From contig CBDHFX010000002.1 in assembly GCA_965262845.1 (NCBI GenBank), forward strand, positions 62,001 to 126,000: 64,000 nucleotides of DNA. The letters run 5' to 3'. This stretch comes from ECT2AJA-044 sp965262845 (lineage in GTDB: Bacteria; Bacteroidota; Bacteroidia; Flavobacteriales; ECT2AJA-044). The notes under the pieces were generated by a model. The model was not told the origin of the DNA and did not search any database. It saw nothing but the letters and a program-made list of their open reading frames with translations. The position numbers and the translations under genes were made by a program. Below, piece by piece: positions 1-9,500 of this stretch. Position 1 is the stretch's first letter; each line of letters opens with the position of its first letter.

Positions 1-3000
1 CGTATCTTCATTGGAAACAGTTGATTCTCCATAGAACCCGATCCGGATATTGTTCCCCGCGTACATACTGATATCAATTACCTCGTGGATCGTATCCGTA
101 CCTGCATTGGCAATAGCAGTGGAATCAAGCATCAAAAGGGCATTCGAACGGTTCCAGGTTGCACCGGCATCGGTGGAAATAACCACATAGACCGTATCGT
201 CAGGTCCCCAGATACCGGCCAATGTTGGTGAGCCGAATTCACGGCAGGTCCAGTCGAACTCCAGTTGCCATTGTGCGGAAGAATCCAGTTCGATCACCGG
301 GGTGAATGTCCATTCATCTGTCGTGGTTGTCCAAATATTCAACTTCGCAGAACCATCAAATCCAACATTACCAAACCCATCGTCGGTCCAGTTTGATGAA
401 GATCCCGAGAATGCAGTAGGCTCACCGATCAGTCCTGATGCTTCCTCCCATTCGGCATCATCATAGGTCATAGTAAAGGGCTCAAAGTAAGGAGGTACAA
501 CGAACGTACACGCTGTAGCAGGAGCACTCCACGGAGAAAAGGATCCGGGTGAGGAGGTACAGGCTTCACGAACACGGAAGTCATAGCAGGTGCCCGGTGA
601 CAGCCCCGTAATGGTGGCGTTCGGTGAGGTCACGGAAATAACGGTTCCACTACCGGCTGTGTAGCCTTGTGGACCATACTCAATTTCCCATCCCATTGCA
701 GTAGGATCAATCGGGCTGAACGAAACACCCGCAGCAGAGGAGCTGTTAGCCGTGGCGGTCAGGAAGGCAGGGCCAAAACATGCAGGACCCTGCTCAATAC
801 GTACATGGTCAAGTGCCAGGTCGTTCTCGAAAGCAAATCCATTCTGAGCATCAACAGTCAGCTCAAACTGAGCAGCTACTGCACCCGTGGCAGGGTCTTC
901 ATAACCAGCCAGTGACAGTACCAAACTATTCCACTGATCACCCTGATCACCATAGATCGCAAAGAGCGTATCCATATTACCGGTATTGGCTGAATCAACC
1001 ATCACATGGAACCACCCCATGCCTGCACCGTACATATGGTAATCAAAGACCAGCGCCGGGTTGGTGATCGTTGTGATGTCTACTGGCGGGCTTTGGATAA
1101 GGGCCTTATCTCCGGCAGAACTTCCGGAAGTTTCCACGTAGATGTACTGGCTACCGTCATTAGCTGCAGAAGGTCCTGTGTTAGATGAGGAGGTACCTCC
1201 TGAGTTTTGTTGCCAATCACGTTGATCCGTATTGCTTTGGATCCAGCAGGGGCTCAATCCGGTTTCAAAGCTATCGGACCACGGAGCTGTTACAGCTGCA
1301 CAATTTGTAAGTGTACCTGCAGGACCTCTCCATCCGCTGTTTGCTCCGGGAACCGTCGCACAGGCTTCCCGTACGTAGAAATGATATTCTGTGTTGGCCG
1401 TTAAACCGGCTACCAAAAAAGGATGGGTATTCGCCGGAAGGATCCCTATTGGTCCGTTTGATGAGCCCACTGCAGAGTCCGGATGAAACCCTGGTGCACC
1501 ATAGGCCACTTCCCAGGAAGTTCCTGAACTGGGTACCCAGTCCAGCGTTACGTCGGTTGCACCAAACGAAACCACTGAAATGGCACTCGGTTTAAAGCAA
1601 GGTGGACCTACGTCCACGGAAATATCATCCAGGGCCATGTCACCGGCAAAATTTGCGCCACGGATAGCACGGAACCGGATCTGAAGTGCCGTGGAACCGG
1701 CAAAGGGGTTCAGGTCCAGTACTTCCTCAACCCAGGGGTCGGTCTCATCTGTTTGCGGGCCGTCACCCTGTGTTTGGTAAATCGTTTGAAATCCGCTACC
1801 CGTATCGACCTCAACGAAGAATGAGTCGATATCAGCACCGTAGAAGTGCTTCCAGAAACGGAGCGCCGGGTTGGTGATGCCACTGATGTCGATCAGGGGT
1901 GTCCGGATCTCTGCCGTGTCACCTGCAGAACTCCCGGTGGCCTCTGTATAGATGTATTGACCTGTTCCCGGCACACCGGTTGTATGGTCAGCGGAAGGAC
2001 CTGTACCTGAAGAACTCGTATTGTCCGTTTCCACATACCAGCTGTAGCCAGACCCACTAACTGGAATAGTTGTCCAACATGAGTCAAGGGTGTTAAGCGG
2101 GGCAAAGGGAGCACCTTCAAAATCTTCGGTCCAGGGAGCTGTTACAGCTGCACAAAGGGTACTTAGCCCGTCAATGCGCACGTTGTCAATGAAGAAGTCC
2201 GTATCTTCATTGGAAATAGTTGATTCTCCATAGAACCCGATCCGGATATTGTTCCCCGCGTACATACTGATATCAATTACCTCGTGGATCGTATCCGTAC
2301 CCGCATTGGCAATAGCGGTGGAATCAAGCATCAAAAGGGCATTCGAACGGTTCCAGGTTGCACCGGCATCGGTGGAAATGACCACATAGACCGTATCGTC
2401 AGGTCCCCAGATACCGGCCAATGTTGGTGAGCCGAATTCACGGCAGGTCCAGTCGAACTCCAGTTGCCATTGTGCGGAGGAATTTAGTTCGATCACCGGG
2501 GTGAATGTCCATTCATCTGTCGTGGTTGTCCAGATATTCAACTTCGCAGAACCATCAAATCCAACATTACCAAACCCATCGTCGGTCCAGTTTGATGAAG
2601 ATCCCGAGAATGCAGTAGGCTCACCGATCAGTCCTGATGCTTCCTCCCATTCGGCATCATCATAGGTCATAGTAAAGGGCTCAAAGTAAGGAGGTACAAC
2701 GAACGTACACGCTGTAGCAGGAGCACTCCACGGAGAAAAGGATCCGGGTGAGGAGGCACAGGCCTCACGAACGCGGAAATCATAGCAGGTGCCTGGTGAC
2801 AGCCCCGTAATGGTGGCGTTCGGTGAGGTCACGGAAATAACGGTTCCACTACCGGCTGTGTAGCCTTGTGGACCATACTCAATTTCCCATCCCATTGCAG
2901 TAGGATCAATCGGGCTGAACGAAACACCCGCAGCAGAGGAGCTGTTAGCCGTGGCGGTCAGGAAGGCAGGACCCAAACATGCAGGACCCTGCTCAATACG

Positions 3001-4437
3001 TACATGGTCAAGTGCCAGGTCATTCTCATAAGCATTCCCATTCTGATCATCAACGGTTAGCTCAAAATGAACAGATACTGCACCCGTAGCAGGGTCTTCA
3101 TACCCACTCAGCGACAGTACTAAATTGTTCCACTGATCACCCTGATCACCATAGATCGCAAAGAGCGTATCCATGTTACCGGTATTGGCTGAATCAACCA
3201 TCACATGAAACCACCCCATGCCTGCACCGTACATATGGTAATCAAAGACCAGTGCCGGGTTGGTGAGTGTTGTAATATCTACTTCCGGACTTTGGATAAG
3301 GGCCTTATCTCCGGCGGAACTTCCGGAAGTTTCCACGTAGATATACTGGCTACCGTCATTCGCTGCAGAAGGTCCTGTGCTAGAAGAGGAGGTACCTCCT
3401 GAGTTTTGTTGCCAATCACGTTGATCCGTATTGCTTTGGATCCAGCAGGGGCTCAATCCGGTTTCAAAACTATCAGACCACGGAGCTGTTACAGTGCCGC
3501 AATTTGTATACGTGCCTGCAGGACCTCTCCATCCGCTGTTTCCTCCGGGAAACCACAATGCACAGGCTTCCCGTACGTAGAAGTCATAGGCTGTACTGGC
3601 CGTTAAACCGGTTACTGTGAAAGGATGAGTACCTGCCGGAACGATCCCTATTGGTCCGTTCGGTGAGCCCACTGCAGAGTCCGGATGAAACCCTGGTGCA
3701 CCATAGGCCACCTCCCAGGAAGTTCCTGAGCCGGGTACCCAGTCCAGTGTTACGTCGTTTAGACCGACCGAAACCACCGAAATGGCACTTGGTTTGGGAC
3801 AGGGCGAACCTACGTCCACGGAAATATCATCCAGGGCCATGTCACCAGCACAGCATCCGGCAGAGATAGCACGGAAGCGGATCTGAAGTGCCGTGGAACC
3901 GGCAAAGGCGTTCAGGTCAACTTCTTCCTCAACCCATGGGTCAGTCTCATCTGTTTGCGGGCCGTCACCTTGTGTTTGGTAAACCGTTTGGAATCCACTA
4001 CCCGCATCAACTTCAACAAAGAACGAGTCAATATCAGCACCGTAAAAGTGCTTCCAAAAACGGAGTGCCGGGTTGGTGATACCACTGATGTCGATCAAGG
4101 GTGTATAGATTTCTGCCGTGTCACCTGTCGAACCCCAGCTGGCCTCTGTATAGATGTACTGCCCTGTTCCCGGCAAACCGGTGGTGTGGTCGGCGGAAGG
4201 ACCTGTACCTGAAGAACTCGTATTGTCCGTTTCCAACCACCAGCTGTAAACAAGGGCACTTGCCGGGATGGTTGTCCAACATGAGTCAAAGGTGTTGTTC
4301 AGAGCAAAGTTCGGACCTTCAAAGTCTTCGGTCCACGGAGCTGTTACAGTAATACATTGCGCCTTAGCCATATTTGGCGTGAACGCAAAAAACACCGATG
4401 CTGCCCACAATGAGGGCCCTAATAGCAGTTTTTTCAT
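1..4437 (-). CDS. Giant secreted adhesin 1 (MAM/fibronectin III modules), 3' end beyond window
   Basis: Open from an ATG at 4437 to the window edge, so at least 1,479 codons with the C-terminus missing. Translating the minus strand shows a signal peptide (MKKLLLGPSLWAASVFF..., cleavage after AKA or AQ) and then modular extracellular domains. A MAM/choice-of-anchor-like domain starts with APWTEDFEGP and carries the motif GPSADHTTG. It is followed by a fibronectin III-like domain, a second MAM-like domain, another FN3 and a jelly-roll-like domain. This 733-residue set is then repeated to the left edge. The signal peptide and 5' leader closely match those of the other two giant genes in the window, so this is a paralogue. 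By analogy with them I infer export by Sec and then T9SS, but the sorting domain is outside the window. A surface adhesin role is inferred from domain type only. No SprB repeats are seen in the visible part. Confidence 0.85.
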   Translation of the reverse strand, partial: MKKLLLGPSLWAASVFFAFTPNMAKAQCITVTAPWTEDFEGPNFALNNTFDSCWTTIPASALVYSWWLETDNTSSSGTGPSADHTTGLPGTGQYIYTEASWGSTGDTAEIYTPLIDISGITNPALRFWKHFYGADIDSFFVEVDAGSGFQTVYQTQGDGPQTDETDPWVEEEVDLNAFAGSTALQIRFRAISAGCCAGDMALDDISVDVGSPCPKPSAISVVSVGLNDVTLDWVPGSGTSWEVAYGAPGFHPDSAVGSPNGPIGIVPAGTHPFTVTGLTASTAYDFYVREACALWFPGGNSGWRGPAGTYTNCGTVTAPWSDSFETGLSPCWIQSNTDQRDWQQNSGGTSSSSTGPSAANDGSQYIYVETSGSSAGDKALIQSPEVDITTLTNPALVFDYHMYGAGMGWFHVMVDSANTGNMDTLFAIYGDQGDQWNNLVLSLSGYEDPATGAVSVHFELTVDDQNGNAYENDLALDHVRIEQGPACLGPAFLTATANSSSAAGVSFSPIDPTAMGWEIEYGPQGYTAGSGTVISVTSPNATITGLSPGTCYDFRVREACASSPGSFSPWSAPATACTFVVPPYFEPFTMTYDDAEWEEASGLIGEPTAFSGSSSNWTDDGFGNVGFDGSAKLNIWTTTTDEWTFTPVIELNSSAQWQLEFDWTCREFGSPTLAGIWGPDDTVYVVISTDAGATWNRSNALLMLDSTAIANAGTDTIHEVIDISMYAGNNIRIGFYGESTISNEDTDFFIDNVRIDGLSTLCAAVTAPWTEDFEGAPFAPLNTLDSCWTTIPVSGSGYSWYVETDNTSSSGTGPSADHTTGVPGTGQYIYTEATGSSAGDTAEIRTPLIDISGITNPALRFWKHFYGADIDSFFVEVDTGSGFQTIYQTQGDGPQTDETDPWVEEVLDLNPFAGSTALQIRFRAIRGANFAGDMALDDISVDVGPPCFKPSAISVVSFGATDVTLDWVPSSGTSWEVAYGAPGFHPDSAVGSSNGPIGILPANTHPFLVAGLTANTEYHFYVREACATVPGANSGWRGPAGTLTNCAAVTAPWSDSFETGLSPCWIQSNTDQRDWQQNSGGTSSSNTGPSAANDGSQYIYVETSGSSAGDKALIQSPPVDITTITNPALVFDYHMYGAGMGWFHVMVDSANTGNMDTLFAIYGDQGDQWNSLVLSLAGYEDPATGAVAAQFELTVDAQNGFAFENDLALDHVRIEQGPACFGPAFLTATANSSSAAGVSFSPIDPTAMGWEIEYGPQGYTAGSGTVISVTSPNATITGLSPGTCYDFRVREACTSSPGSFSPWSAPATACTFVVPPYFEPFTMTYDDAEWEEASGLIGEPTAFSGSSSNWTDDGFGNVGFDGSAKLNIWTTTTDEWTFTPVIELDSSAQWQLEFDWTCREFGSPTLAGIWGPDDTVYVVISTDAGATWNRSNALLMLDSTAIANAGTDTIHEVIDISMYAGNNIRIGFYGESTVSNEDT
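6..4404 (-). repeat. Tandem 2,199-bp repeat, two copies, inside adhesin 1
   Basis: The sequence from about position 6 to 2204 aligns in register with 2205 to 4404. For example, the stretch starting at position 1 recurs at 2200, and the stretch at 667 recurs at 2866. The period of 2,199 bp is 733 codons, so the reading frame is kept. The copies are similar but clearly diverged in patches: the part around 1-660 is nearly identical to 2200-2860, while the MAM segments differ more. Each unit encodes MAM, FN3, MAM, FN3 and a jelly-roll-like domain. Confidence 0.85.
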
Positions 4438-4473
4438 GGAATTAATGATCTATGGATGAATTACAAACCGGCG

Positions 4474-4503
4474 CTAAATTAGCAATTAATTTGTATAGCA
4501 CAA
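4474..4503 (-). promoter_or_regulatory. Putative promoter of adhesin 1 (TTG-N19-TAATTTAG)
   Basis: On the minus strand a -33 TTG (4503-4501) lies 19 nt before TAATTTAG (4481-4474), a near match to the Bacteroidota -7 box TAnnTTTG. The start codon is about 37 nt further on. The same arrangement and the following conserved GCGCCGG-TTTG leader are found upstream of the other two giant adhesin genes. Confidence 0.5.
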
Positions 4504-4648
4504 TTTATCAGGTTCAAAATGGATGACTCAAAAGATTTAGAAAAAAACGAACCGGTAAGCAATCGCAAAGGCCACACTTGTTTTAAGCCCGATTCCACCG
4601 GCCTCGCGGCCGGATCAGGCTATCGGTTGTAAAACGTACCTTCGCAAT

Positions 4649-5386
4649 ATGCGTGTCGTTGTTGTTATTCCAGCCCGATACAAAAGTTCCCGATTCCCTG
4701 GAAAACCTCTGGCCGAGGTACTCGGCATCCCGATGATCCTGCGGGTTGTGGAGCAGGCGCTCGGGACCGTGCCCGAAGTGCTGGTCGCCACCGATGACAA
4801 CCGAATTTACGAGGTTGTGAAGGCATCGGGCCGTGAGGCCGTGATGACTTCTGCCAGGCATCTGAGTGGGACCGACCGCATAGCAGAGGCCGTGCAGGGT
4901 CTGGGACTAAGCCCGAAGGACGTGGTGGTGAATGTGCAGGGAGATGAACCCTTCATTACGCCGGGGCAGATTGAGGCAGTGATCCGTTTGTTCGACGGGG
5001 AGGCAGTGGAGATCGGAACCCTGGTGCGACGTATTACAGACCCGGCGGTGGTGGGCAGTCCGGATAGTACAAAGGTAGCCCGGGCTGCGAATGGTGAGGC
5101 GCTATACTTCAGCAGGGCTGTGATCCCGTTTGTTCGGGAAGCCGGAGAGCACGTGGCACACTGGCAGCATATTGGGCTCTACGCCTATCGTTTGCATGTT
5201 CTGGAAGAGCTGGTAGCCCTGCCACCCTCCCCCCTGGAGCTTTCGGAGCAGTTGGAACAGCTTCGGTGGCTGGAGCACGGATACCGGATCCACTGTGCGG
5301 AGACCGACCGCGAAACATGGGCGATCGATACGCCCGAAGACCTGATCCGGGTGGAAGCGCATTTTAGAAAAACCGGAGGGGGTTGA
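4649..5386 (+). CDS. kdsB: 3-deoxy-manno-octulosonate cytidylyltransferase (CMP-Kdo synthetase)
   Basis: A protein of 245 aa, the usual length for KdsB. It activates Kdo with CTP to give CMP-Kdo for the lipid A-Kdo part of lipopolysaccharide, in the cytoplasm. The N-terminus IPARYKSSRFPGKPL is the family's nucleotide-binding signature. Further family motifs are LVATDD, HLSGTDRIAEA, VVNVQGDEPFI and, near the C-terminus, ETWAIDTPEDL. The ATG at 4649 is preceded at 4637-4644 by TACCTTCG, close to the TAnnTTTG box, which suggests a very short leader. The gene diverges from adhesin 1 and is followed 95 bp later by trpS on the same strand. Its position between two giant adhesin paralogues looks like a housekeeping pair left between duplicated genes. 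Confidence 0.95.
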   Translation: MRVVVVIPARYKSSRFPGKPLAEVLGIPMILRVVEQALGTVPEVLVATDDNRIYEVVKASGREAVMTSARHLSGTDRIAEAVQGLGLSPKDVVVNVQGDEPFITPGQIEAVIRLFDGEAVEIGTLVRRITDPAVVGSPDSTKVARAANGEALYFSRAVIPFVREAGEHVAHWQHIGLYAYRLHVLEELVALPPSPLELSEQLEQLRWLEHGYRIHCAETDRETWAIDTPEDLIRVEAHFRKTGGG

Positions 5387-5455
5387 TGGTCCATGAGATC
5401 GGTCGGCCAGGAAAACCTGTGTTTGCAGAAGATTCACGCGGCAGGATTGGTTTAC

Positions 5456-5463
5456 TATTTTTG
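5456..5463 (+). promoter_or_regulatory. Bacteroidota -7 promoter box for trpS
   Basis: TATTTTTG is an exact match to TAnnTTTG and lies 18 nt before the trpS ATG. No clear TTG is visible at -33 (a TTC sits at about the right distance), so the call rests on the -7 box and position only. Confidence 0.4.
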
Positions 5464-5481
5464 TCTGTCTAAAACGAAAAC

Positions 5482-6453
5482 ATGGCCAGAGTATTAACCG
5501 GCGTACAGGCAACCGGCGTGCCGCACCTGGGGAACATCCTCGGAGCAATTGAGCCGGCAGTGAAATTATCAGGGGAAGCAGAGAACGACACCTTCCTGTT
5601 CATTGCGAACCTGCATTCGCTTACGGCCATTCGCGATGCAAGGATCGTAAGGGAGAACACCTATTCCGTGGCGGCTGCCTACCTGGCTTTCGGGTACGAT
5701 ACCGAGCGCAACACGTTTTACCGCCAGAGCGATGTGCCGGAGGTGACGGAGCTGATGTGGTACCTCAACTGCCAGGCCCCTTTCCCGATGCTACAGAGCG
5801 CCCACTCGTTCAAGGATAAACTGAACCGCTTAAGCGAGGTGAACGCCGGTCTGTTTACCTATCCGGTACTGATGGCGGCGGACATTTTGCTGTATGATGC
5901 GGAATTTGTGCCGGTCGGAAAAGACCAGCAGCAGCATCTGGAAATGACCCGCGATATAGCCGGGAGTTTCAATCACCACTATGGTGAGATCTTTGTACTT
6001 CCGGAGGTCAGGATCAGTGAGGAGGTGATGGTGGTGCCGGGTACCGACGGACAAAAAATGAGCAAGAGCTATGGCAATGTCATCAACCTGTTCCAGCCAG
6101 ATAAGGAATTGCGCAGGCAGGTGATGGGTATTGTAACCGATAGTACGCCGCTGGAGGAGCCGAAGGATCCCAATAGCTGTAACGTGGTGGCCCTGTATCG
6201 GCTTGTGGCCTCACCCGGGCAGGTAGCTGAAATGGAGGTCGATTACCGTGCCGGTGGCTATGGGTACGGTCATGCCAAGCAAGCCTTATTCGAGGCCCTC
6301 ACGGGCCGATTTAAAACCGAACGTCAGCGGTACAGGGAACTCATGCAAAACAAGCAGGAACTGGATCTCCATCTAGCCATAGGGGCTGAAAAGGCACGGG
6401 TTGTAGCTCGCAGAACCCTGGATCGCGTTCGAAAGGCAGTCGGCATGGGCTGA
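5482..6453 (+). CDS. trpS: Tryptophanyl-tRNA synthetase
   Basis: A class I aminoacyl-tRNA synthetase of 323 aa that charges tRNA-Trp in the cytoplasm. The HIGH-type motif is HLGN at residues 15-18 and the second signature is an intact KMSKS at 192-196, preceded by MVVPGTDGQ. The family segment VGKDQQQHLEMTRDIA at about 145-160 is also present. Length and motif spacing fit the short bacterial TrpRS. The start is supported by the adjacent TATTTTTG box and by GVQATGVPHLGN beginning at once after the N-terminus. It follows kdsB by 95 bp but has its own promoter-like box, and a hairpin with a T-run lies about 95 bp after the stop. Confidence 0.96.
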   Translation: MARVLTGVQATGVPHLGNILGAIEPAVKLSGEAENDTFLFIANLHSLTAIRDARIVRENTYSVAAAYLAFGYDTERNTFYRQSDVPEVTELMWYLNCQAPFPMLQSAHSFKDKLNRLSEVNAGLFTYPVLMAADILLYDAEFVPVGKDQQQHLEMTRDIAGSFNHHYGEIFVLPEVRISEEVMVVPGTDGQKMSKSYGNVINLFQPDKELRRQVMGIVTDSTPLEEPKDPNSCNVVALYRLVASPGQVAEMEVDYRAGGYGYGHAKQALFEALTGRFKTERQRYRELMQNKQELDLHLAIGAEKARVVARRTLDRVRKAVGMG

Positions 6454-6546
6454 TACCTGCAGGGCTTCATACCCGATCCGAAACGGAAAATCCGGCTGAT
6501 ACCCTGCGTTTTAGCGTGCTTTCGAAACGTAATTCAGGCAGTTGCC

Positions 6547-6573
6547 GGGAAGGGGGCAGGCCTTCCCTATTTT
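6547..6573 (+). terminator. Rho-independent terminator downstream of trpS
   Basis: The arms GGGAAGG (6547-6553) and CCTTCCC (6561-6567) form a 7-bp stem with a 7-nt loop, followed on the plus strand by TATTTTT. The right arm overlaps the stop codon of the convergent adhesin 2 gene, so the hairpin could affect both transcripts. Confidence 0.6.
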
Positions 6574-9500
6574 TGGATCACCAGCTGACGGCTGTTGCTT
6601 TGGTTTCCATTGCTAAACAACAGGTTGTAGATCCCATTGGCCCAATCAGTTACATCCAGACGCAATTTACCACTTATTGCATTCGGCTCAAGGGTTGTCA
6701 GCACCAACTGACCCAGGTGGTTCACCACCGTTACTTTCAGATCTACTTCGCTGGTGAAGTCGTAGTCAATAAAGACCTCCCTGGTTGCAGGGTTTGGATA
6801 CATGTTAATGCGCCGGGCAAAGTCCGATCCTTCCATACCCACGCCCACAAGTATTACTTGCGCACTATCAGTATATTCACCATTCATCTCCCATGCATTG
6901 CTGTAAGGCAGGCTTTCATCCGTTTCTGTGGTGCTTGTTGTACCGTCGTTATGGGTGTTGTCATCGGGGACAATTAAACCGGGCGGTTGATCTGGTTCTG
7001 TAATGTTGTACGAAAAGACTTGCTGACACCCATTGGCATCTGTAACCGTTATCTGGTAGGCTCCGGCCTTCAGGTTGTTCAGGCCTGGAGTGCTGTCCCC
7101 CGTGTTCCACAGGTAGCTATACAGAGGAGTTCCGCCTGATACGCTCACCGCCAGTACACCGTCTCTACCGCCGGGAGAACTTACGTCGCTTGCGGAGTCT
7201 AGCGATACGACCAGGGTATGCGGCTGGGTGATGCTCACGGAAAGGGACTGGGTACAGGCATTGGCATCCGTAACCGTTACCTGATACGTTCCGGCTGTCA
7301 GGTTACTCAGGGTTGAGGTGGTACCTCCCGTGTTCCACAGGTAGCTGTACGGAGAGGTTCCGCCCGAGACGGTTGTATTAATGGATCCGTCGCTGCCCCC
7401 ATGACAGGCAACGTTCGTTACCCCACCGGTAGCAGCAAGTGCTGCACTGGGCTGGGTAATATAGAACACCAACGTAGCCAAACAACCGTTATCGTCGGTT
7501 ACGATAAGGGTGTACCTACCCGGCTGTAGTTCTGATAGGTCCTCCCTACCCGGCTCAGGAACTTCTAGCTCTGGGTGGTCGCTGCTCCAGGCGTAGGTAT
7601 AGAGGGGGGTGCCGCCCGATACGGTTACATCAATGGATCCGTCGTTATCCCCATGACAGGTAACGTTCGTTATCCTACCGGTAGCATCAAGTGCTGCATC
7701 GGGTTGGGTGATGTACACGGAAAAGGAATCGGTGCAGCCATTCGCATCCGTAACCGTTACCCGGTAGGGTCCGGCTGTCAGGTTACTCAGGGTTGAGGTG
7801 GTGCCTCCCGTGTTCCACAGGTAGCTGTACGGGGAGGTTCCGCCCGAGACGGTTATATTAATGGATCCGTCGCTGCCCCCATGACAGGTAACGTTCGTTA
7901 CCCCACTGGTAGCAGCAAGTGCTACGCCTAGCTGGGTGATGTTCACGGAAAGGGACTGGGTACAGGCATTGGCATCCGTAACCGTTACCCGGTACGTTCC
8001 GACTGTCAGGCCACTCAGGCTTGAAGTGGTGCCTCCCGTGCTCCACAGGTAGCTGTACGAAGGGACCCCGCCTGATACGGCCAAAGCTATCGCTCCGTCA
8101 TTACCGCTACAGCTTGCGTGGGTTACCGAACCTGCCGATACGGCCAGGGCTTCTGGCTCGGCAATGACGAACGTGAGCGTAGCCGAACAACCATTTTTGT
8201 CGGTTGCATTAAAGGTGTATGTCCCCGGCTGTAGTCCCGACAGCCTCCCCGTACCCAGATCGGTGAACCCGTCCTCTGGGTTCCTGTTCCAAGTGTAGGT
8301 ATAAGGAGTGGTGCCGCCCGATACGGCTACATTAATGGATCCGTCGTTTGCTCCATGGCAGGTGATGTCCGTTGCGCCACCGGTAGCAACCAGGGCAACG
8401 GGCTGGGTGATGCTCACGGGAAGGGACTGGGTACAGGCATTGGCATCCGTAACCGTTACCTGGTAGGTTCCGGCTGTCAGGTTACTCAGGGCTGAGGTGG
8501 TACCTCCCGTGTTCCATGAGTAGCTGTATGGAGAGGTTCCACCCGATAAAGCCAAAGCTATCGCTCCGTCATTACCCCCGAAGCAGCTTACGTTGGTTAC
8601 CGAACCTGCTAATACAGTCAGGGCCTCCGGCTCGGTAAGGTTGAACATGAACCAAGTCCCACAACCATTATTGTCGGTAAAACTAAGGGTGTATATCCCC
8701 GGCTGTAGTCCCGACAAATCCCCTGTACCCGGATCGGTGAACCCGTCCTTTGGGTTCCTGCTCCAGGCGTAGGTATAGGGAGTGGCCCCGCCCGATACGG
8801 TTACACCTATGGATCCGTCGTTTGCTCCATGGCAGGTGATGTTGCGTAAGCTACTGGCAGAAACTATGCTACCGGGCTGGGTGATGCTCACGGAAAGGGA
8901 CTGGGTACAGGCATTGGCATCCGTAACCGTTACCCGGTACGTTCCGGCTGATAGACCACTCAGGCCTGAAGTGATGGCCCCCGTATTCCACAGGTAACTG
9001 TAATCAGGGGTTCCGTCTGATACGGCCAAAGCTATCGCTCCGTCATTACCCCCGAAGCAGCTTACGTTGGTTACCGAACCTGCTGATACAGTCAGGGCCT
9101 CCGGCTCGGTAAGGGTGAACGTGAGCGTAGCCGAACAACCATTATCGTCGGTTACGTTAAGGGTGTATATCCCTGGCTCCCTTCCCGACAGGTCCTCCGT
9201 ACCCGGATCGGTAAACCCTGCCTGCGGGTTCCTGCTCCAGGCGTAGGTATAGGGAGTGGTGCCGCCTGATACGGTTACATCAATGGATCCATCGTTTGCC
9301 CCATGGCAGGTGATGCTGCTTGATCCACCGGTAGCAGCAAGTGCTGCAGCGGGCTGGGTGATGTTTGTGGAAAGGAACTGGGTACAGCCGGCATTATCGC
9401 TTACCGTTACCCGGTAGGTTCCGGCTGATAGGCCACTCAGGGTTGAGGTGGTACCTCCCGTGTTCCATGAGTAGCTGTACGGAGAGGTACCGCCTGATAC

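Noticed and set aside
4598..4613. GC-rich palindrome CCGGCCTCGCGGCCGG, with a 14-bp match near 60292 inside tamB
   Set aside because: No T-run, and the second copy is ordinary coding sequence; two copies are not enough to call a repeat family.
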